The notes under the pieces are model-generated. The model was not told the DNA's origin. It was given only the letters and a program-made list of their open reading frames with translations, and did not search any database. From Mesorhizobium denitrificans (GTDB taxonomy: Bacteria > Pseudomonadota > Alphaproteobacteria > Rhizobiales > Rhizobiaceae), in contig NZ_QURN01000001.1 of the NCBI RefSeq assembly GCF_003403035.1, forward strand, positions 434,001 to 498,000: a stretch of DNA of 64,000 bases, written 5' to 3'. Numbering within the stretch: the stretch's first letter is position 1; every line of letters starts with the position of its first letter. The position numbers and the translations under genes are program-made. Shown one piece after another: positions 57,399 through 64,000 of this stretch.

Positions 57399-58334
57399 TC
57401 AATATCCCGCAGCGCGGTCCACAAGGTTTAGCAAAGGCTTGCCTTCGTCGGCCGCCCGCATCTGCTCCAGCATGGGGCGGACAAGGTGCGCGGGATTGGA
57501 TGTAGCGGCGGCATGGGGTGTGATGAAAACTTTCGGGTTGCCCCAGATCGGGCTGGTCTTCGGCAGGGGTTCCTGCTCGAAAACATCAAGGCTGGCTTCT
57601 TTCAGCGTGCCATCTTCAAGCGCGCGAAGAATGTCGGCGTCCTTGTGCAGCTTGCCACGTCCCGCGCTGATCAGCACGGCTCCGCCAAGGCCATTGCGGC
57701 GGCGCAGCTCGCGCAGAAGTTCGTAATTGATGATGCCGCGCGTCTGGTCAGTGAGTGGCAGCAGCACGACAAGAATGTCTGTCGAGTTCAGGAATGGGAT
57801 CAGGCCGCTCTCGCCGTGATAGGCATTGACACCCGAGACTTTGCGCTCGGTGCGGCTCCAGCCGTTGACGTGAAAACCAAGCGAGGTGAGCGCCTTCGCG
57901 GCAGCGCTTCCCAATGCACCAATGCCCATAATGCCGACCGAAATATCCTGTGCGGTGCGCTGCGCGCGCTCGTTCCAAACCTTCCGAGCCTGTTGCGCGC
58001 GGTAGGCCAAGCCCTGGCGATGGTGATCCATAACGCGCCAGACAATGTATTCTACCATGTGTTGCGTAAGGTTCGGATCGATCACACGAACGATCGGCAC
58101 ATCGGGCAGGGTGCGATCCGCGAGAATGTGATCGACGCCTGCGCCGATTGAGAAAATGGCCTTCAGGTTGGGCAAGCGCGCCAGAACATTAGGCTTCTGC
58201 TTCCAGACAACCGCATAACGGATCGACGGGTCATTTGACCCATCCGGCTCCAGAACGACCTCACGGTCTTGCGCCAGCAATTCCTGCCAGCGATGCGGGT
58301 TAAAGCCAGTTACAGAAAGAAGAATGCGATCCAT
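57399..58334 (-). CDS. ghrA: Glyoxylate/hydroxypyruvate reductase A-like protein
   Basis: 311-residue D-2-hydroxyacid dehydrogenase of the GhrA type. NAD(P) motif VGIMGIGALGSAAAKALTSL, catalytic Arg in SAGRGKLHKDADIL, Glu in DVFEQEPLP and His in ITPHAAATSN. It probably reduces glyoxylate or hydroxypyruvate. It precedes the yej genes on the same strand as the last gene of that run, 36 bases after yejF. The 141 bases between this gene and the NlpC/P60 gene hold only a decayed repeat-like hairpin (CTCCCCGTAAGCAGGGAG). Confidence 0.88.
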   Translation of the reverse strand: MDRILLSVTGFNPHRWQELLAQDREVVLEPDGSNDPSIRYAVVWKQKPNVLARLPNLKAIFSIGAGVDHILADRTLPDVPIVRVIDPNLTQHMVEYIVWRVMDHHRQGLAYRAQQARKVWNERAQRTAQDISVGIMGIGALGSAAAKALTSLGFHVNGWSRTERKVSGVNAYHGESGLIPFLNSTDILVVLLPLTDQTRGIINYELLRELRRRNGLGGAVLISAGRGKLHKDADILRALEDGTLKEASLDVFEQEPLPKTSPIWGNPKVFITPHAAATSNPAHLVRPMLEQMRAADEGKPLLNLVDRAAGY

Positions 58335-58369
58335 GCAGATTCCATACGCATGGCTCGCTGTAATCGCAA

Positions 58370-59994
<1,625 letters not shown>

Positions 59995-59998
<4 letters not shown>

Positions 59999-61128
59999 TT
60001 GAACGTCTTTCGCGGATCGAAGGCGTCGCGCGTCGCCTCGCCGATGAAGATGAGCAGCGACAGCATGACAGCCATGACGGCGAAGCCGGTGAGGCCGAGC
60101 CACGGAGCGTTCAGATTGCCCTGACCCTGCTTGAGCAATTCGCCCAGCGAGGCCGAGCCGGGCGGCAGGCCAAAGCCGAGATAATCCAGTGAGGTGAGCG
60201 TCGTGATGGACGAGTTCAAAATGAATGGCAGGAAGGTGAGCGTTGCCACCATTGCGTTGGGCAAAAGATGGCGGACGATGATGGTGGCATTTGGCACCCC
60301 GAGCGCGCGGGCTGCGTTCACATATTCAAAATTGCGCGCGCGCAGAAACTCGGCGCGCACCACGCCAACGAATGCGACCCACGAAAACAGCAACATGATG
60401 CCAAGCAGGATGAAGAAGCCGGGCGGCAGGATCGCCGCAATAATCATGAGCAGGTACAGCATCGGCATGGCCGACCATATCTCGATGAAGCGCTGGAAGA
60501 TCAGGTCGGTCCAGCCGCCGAAATAGCCCTGCACAGCGCCAGCGGATACGCCGATGACGGCGGAGCCGATGGTGAGAAGCAGGCCGAACAGCACCGAAAT
60601 GCGGAAGCCGTAAATGACGCGGGCGAGCACATCGCGCGTCTGGTCGTCCGTGCCCAGCCAGTTCCAGTTGCCGAGCGTGCAGTTCGCATCGTTGACGCCT
60701 TGCGGATAGCGCTGGCAGCGCTCCTCCTTGGTGTACATCCAAGACGGCTTGGCGGGTGCTGCCTGCGGAATCTCATTGTTGGGCGTGCGGTAGGAATAGC
60801 GGATTGGCGGCCAGATCATCCAGCCATTCGAGTTGATCTCGTCCTGAATGACAGGATCGCGATAATCCGTGATGGCGAGGAAGCCGCCGAATTTTTCTTC
60901 AGGGTAGTCCACCACTGTCGGGAACAGGATTTCGCCTTTGTACGAGGCCAGCACCGGACGGTCATTGGCGATGAATTCAGCAAACATCGACAGGATGAAC
61001 AGGACGAGGAAAATCCAGAGCGACCAGTAGCCGCGACGGTTTGCCTTGAAATTCGCCCAGCGGCGCTGGTTCAGCGGTGAGACGAGTGGCCGCTTGGTGG
61101 GCTTGGCGATGGCGTCTGCGACAGTCAT
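59995..61128 (-). CDS. yejE: Peptide ABC transporter permease YejE
   Basis: 377-residue permease of the DppC/OppC type with a long periplasmic N-terminal segment after the first helix (WSLWIFLVLFILSMFAEFIA) and the EAA-like loop FEYVNAARALGVPNATIIVR. Overlaps yejF by ATGA. Its GTG/ATG start at 61128 coincides with the yejB stop region. Confidence 0.93.
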
Positions 61129-62222
61129 CAGACATCCCTCCGCTCGAAGTCGATGCGGGGGTCGATCCAGGTGTAGACCATGTCGGACAACAGGTTCACG
61201 AGCAGACCCATCAGGGAAAAGATGTAGAGCGTTGCGAACACGACCGGATAGTCGCGGTTCAGCACGGACTGCCAGCCGAGCAGGCCGAGGCCATCCAGCG
61301 AGAAGATGTTTTCGATGAGCAGCGAGCCGCTGAAAAAGGCCGAGATGAACGCGCCGGGAAAGCCTGCGATGACGATCAACATGGCGTTGCGGAAAACGTG
61401 ACCGTAAAGCACGCGCTGCTCGGAAAGGCCCTTGGCGCGGGCGGTGACGACATATTGCTTGCGAATTTCCTCGAGGAAGGAATTTTTCGTCAGCAGGGTC
61501 GTGACGGCGAACGCCGACAGCACCAACGCGGCCAGCGGCAAGGTGATGTGCCAGAGATAATCGAGGACTTTCCCGCCGAGCGAGAGTTGGTCGAAATTAT
61601 CCGAGGTCAGGCCCTGCAACGGAAACCAATCGAAGAATGAGCCGCCCGCAAAAAGCACCATCAGCAGAATGCCGAACAGGAAGCCGGGAATTGCGTAAGC
61701 GACAATGACGATGGCGCTGGTCCAGATGTCGAAGCGCGAGCCGTCTTTCACGGCTTTTCGAATGCCGAGCGGGATGGAAATGAGATTGGACAGAATGGTG
61801 ATCCAAAGGCCGATGGTGATCGACACCGGCATTTTCTCAAGGATCAGGTCCAGCACGGAAATATCGCGGAAATAGCTCTCGCCGAAGTCGAAGCGGGCAT
61901 AGTCCCAAAGCATTTTGCCGAAGCGTTCCAGCGGCGGTTTGTCGAAGCCGAATTGCTTTTCCAGCTTGGCGATGAATTCCGGGTCCAGCCCCTGCGCGCC
62001 GCGATATTTCGAGCTTTCGCCTCCCGCGTCGAAATTGCCGCCGGCACCGGCGTCTGCACCGCCGCCGGAGAGGCGGTCATCACCGCCCTGACCGCTGATA
62101 CGTGCAATGACCTGCTCGACCGGGCCGCCGGGCGCAAACTGAATGACGGCGAAGGAAATAGCCATGATGCCGAAAATGGTCGGAATCATCAGCAGCAGGC
62201 GGCGGAGAACATAGGCTGCCAT
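61128..62222 (-). CDS. yejB: Peptide ABC transporter permease YejB
   Basis: 364-residue DppB/OppB-type permease. N-terminal helix [20 protein letters not shown], a Gly-rich periplasmic loop ([20 protein letters not shown]) and the EAA loop [20 protein letters not shown]. It shares one base with yejE, so they are coupled. Second gene of yejABEF. Confidence 0.94.
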   Translation of the reverse strand: MAAYVLRRLLLMIPTIFGIMAISFAVIQFAPGGPVEQVIARISGQGGDDRLSGGGADAGAGGNFDAGGESSKYRGAQGLDPEFIAKLEKQFGFDKPPLERFGKMLWDYARFDFGESYFRDISVLDLILEKMPVSITIGLWITILSNLISIPLGIRKAVKDGSRFDIWTSAIVIVAYAIPGFLFGILLMVLFAGGSFFDWFPLQGLTSDNFDQLSLGGKVLDYLWHITLPLAALVLSAFAVTTLLTKNSFLEEIRKQYVVTARAKGLSEQRVLYGHVFRNAMLIVIAGFPGAFISAFFSGSLLIENIFSLDGLGLLGWQSVLNRDYPVVFATLYIFSLMGLLVNLLSDMVYTWIDPRIDFERRDV

Positions 62223-62272
62223 CAGCTTACGTCCGAGTTTCGCTTATGGCCGAAAGGTATCGCGTTTTGTGT

Positions 62273-64000
62273 TCAAGCTTTCCCAATCGCCTTTGCCTTT
62301 GCCTCATCGAACCACCACAGCGTTTCGACCGGAAAGCCATAATCGGGCTTTGGCTCCTTGAAGCCGAACATATCCCAATAGGCAGCGCGGTGATTCGCCA
62401 GATAGTATGTTGGAATCCAGTCGAGCCGCGCGCGCAAGACCCGGTCGAGCGCATTCAGCGCCGTGACAAGCTCTTCGCGGCTTTTTGCCTGACCGGCCTT
62501 GTCGATGAGAGCGTCCACGGCAGGGCTCTCCGTACCCGGATAGTTGCGCGTGCCGGGACGCTTGGCTGCGCGGGAATGATAGAGAGATTGAAGCGAGTCG
62601 AATGTGGGCGTCGCGCCGATATTGACCGCGAGCATGTTCACGTCGAAATCGAATTCGCTCTGGCGCGATTCATACTGCGTGGCGTCCACAAGGCGGATGG
62701 AGGCATCGACGCCGATGGCCTTGAGGTTTTCGACCCAAGGCGAATAGAGCCGCACAATGCCATCATCATTCGCGAGAAATTCGGCCGCCAGCCGCCCTCC
62801 CTTGTCGTTGACGACGAAGTTGCCCTGCCGTTTCCAGCCAGCTTCGGCCAGCAATTTCGCTGCCTGGCTGAGCAGCTTGCGGTCGCGACCGGAACCATCC
62901 GATACGGGTTGCATGATTGCCTCGCCGAACACTTCCGGCGGAAGGTCTGCGCGCAAGGGTTCGAGCAGCGCTAACTCAGCAGGCGATGGCATGCCCTGCG
63001 CCTTGAAATCGGATCGCTCGAAGGTTGATTGCGAGCGGTCATAGGAGCCGAAGAACAGCGCGCGTTTCGACCATTCGAAATCGAAACACAGCGAAATTGC
63101 GCGGCGCACCCGGACGTCCCGGAATTGCACGCGGCGCTGGTTCAGCGCGACGGCCTGCATTTGCGGCCATGCCTCACCCGGAAACTCGCGTTTGATGACG
63201 CGGCCATCCTTTATGGCGGGGAAATCATAGCCGGTTGCCCAAACGCGCGATGTAAATTCCTCCCGGCAGGTCGTGTCGCCCTTCTTGAAGGCTTCAAACG
63301 CGGCCTGACGCTCGGAATAAAAGTCGATGCGGATGCGGTCGAAATTGCACAAGCCCTTGCGAACGGGCAGATCGCGACCCCAATAGTCCTCGACGCGCTC
63401 AAGAACGATGCTGCGCCCCGCCATGACCTTGCCGAGCCTATAGGGACCGGAGCCGAGCGGCGGTGTGAGCGACGAAGCCTCGAAATCATTGACCGTATAA
63501 AAGGCCTTGGACACAATAGGCATGACGACGATGGACAGGATGTTCTGCGCCGACTGGTTGCCGTTGAACACAAGCTTGAGCGTTGCCGGATCAACCGCAG
63601 TGGCTTCGGTCAAGTCGCGCAACGGTAGCGCCAGATCGGGGTGGCCCTTGTCTTTGAAGAGGTTGTAGCTGAAGGCTGCATCGTCGGCAGTTAGCGGCGT
63701 TCCGTCTTGCCATCGCGCCTGCGGCCGCAGCTTGAAGGTGAAAATATTTCGGTCGTCCGAGACAGTTACGGTTTCGGCCAGAAGGCCATAAACTGCATCG
63801 GGTTCGTCCAGCGCGCGCTCCATAAGCGTGTCGAAGCAGAGTTCCGTGCGCGGCGGAGACTCGCCCTTAAGTGTAAGCGAATTCAAAGTGTTGAAGGTGA
63901 ATGGCGTCTGATTGAAAGTCCAGTTTGGCGGCTGGAAATTCATCTGCCCGCCTTTGGGCGCCTCCGCGTTCACATAATCGAAATGGGTGAAATCCGGCGC
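62273..64000 (-). CDS. yejA: Peptide ABC transporter substrate-binding protein YejA, partial (5' end outside window)
   Basis: 576 codons visible, still open at the window edge (FTHFDYVNAEAPKGG upstream of the first possible internal start), so the signal peptide lies outside. Family 5 solute-binding protein: NSLTLKGESPPRTELCFDTL, and the C-terminal YLANHRAAYWDMFGFKEPKP is typical of YejA. Binds oligopeptides in the periplasm and delivers them to YejBE. 50 bases separate it from yejB. Confidence 0.94.
   Translation of the reverse strand, partial: APDFTHFDYVNAEAPKGGQMNFQPPNWTFNQTPFTFNTLNSLTLKGESPPRTELCFDTLMERALDEPDAVYGLLAETVTVSDDRNIFTFKLRPQARWQDGTPLTADDAAFSYNLFKDKGHPDLALPLRDLTEATAVDPATLKLVFNGNQSAQNILSIVVMPIVSKAFYTVNDFEASSLTPPLGSGPYRLGKVMAGRSIVLERVEDYWGRDLPVRKGLCNFDRIRIDFYSERQAAFEAFKKGDTTCREEFTSRVWATGYDFPAIKDGRVIKREFPGEAWPQMQAVALNQRRVQFRDVRVRRAISLCFDFEWSKRALFFGSYDRSQSTFERSDFKAQGMPSPAELALLEPLRADLPPEVFGEAIMQPVSDGSGRDRKLLSQAAKLLAEAGWKRQGNFVVNDKGGRLAAEFLANDDGIVRLYSPWVENLKAIGVDASIRLVDATQYESRQSEFDFDVNMLAVNIGATPTFDSLQSLYHSRAAKRPGTRNYPGTESPAVDALIDKAGQAKSREELVTALNALDRVLRARLDWIPTYYLANHRAAYWDMFGFKEPKPDYGFPVETLWWFDEAKAKAIGKA

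Overview
The window is chromosomal DNA from an alphaproteobacterium of the order Hyphomicrobiales (Rhizobiales), probably near the Brucellaceae/Phyllobacteriaceae. The evidence is an Irr-type Fur regulator divergent from fabA-fabB-fabI, a bifunctional GlnD, an unlinked dnaA beside rpsT, a complete Tad/Flp pilus locus with cpa gene names, and small palindromic intergenic repeats of the kind common in rhizobia. Genes are dense and mostly housekeeping. I see no rRNA, tRNA, CRISPR array, phage or insertion sequence.

Layout. 1-7416 (minus strand): prfC, glnD, murJ and a partial trpS. 7554-11351 (plus): dut, a PEP-mutase-like protein, a trans-3-hydroxyproline dehydratase, a small TonB-C-like secreted protein and a PfkB/adenosine kinase, followed by a region holding a partial duplication of the kinase 3' end and repeat fragments. 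11630-16583 (minus): a complete branched-chain 2-oxoacid dehydrogenase operon (E1alpha, E1beta, E2, E3). 16761-20771: a flavin monooxygenase with an NTF2-like domain and a class V aminotransferase, divergent from an Lrp/AsnC regulator with a palindrome between them. 20755-24383 (minus): a CPBP membrane protease coupled to a very unusual gene in which two PPC domains are fused in frame to a truncated ABC exporter. 24548-27154 (minus): fabI, fabB and fabA, then irr on plus. 27847-31945: a secreted SH3 protein, a glyoxylate reductase, both subunits of an aconitase-X enzyme and MoeB. 32001-39317: recF, dnaN, a phosphoesterase and a protein kinase/Usp fusion, dnaA, a gene-free stretch of about 690 bases, and rpsT. 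39456-42383 (minus): an enoyl-CoA hydratase, mutM and deoB. 42433-54543: the Tad pilus locus. 54648-64000: an M17 aminopeptidase, a MarR-like regulator, an NlpC/P60 hydrolase, a GhrA-like reductase and a yejABEF peptide importer whose binding protein runs off the window.

Functional themes. Amino-acid catabolism recurs: branched-chain oxoacid dehydrogenase, dehydratases fitting trans- and cis-3-hydroxyproline, two hydroxyacid reductases and a peptide importer. The Tad locus encodes a pilin, prepilin peptidase, secretin, ATPases, inner-membrane platform, minor pilins and a TPR lipoprotein, so it looks complete enough to build a Flp pilus.

Most unusual features: the PPC-ABC exporter fusion coupled to a CPBP protease; a leader peptide overlapping the phosphoesterase start; a partial gene duplication after the kinase; palindromic elements, one of them inside the tad operon; and strong palindromes upstream of the Lrp gene and the flp pilin gene.
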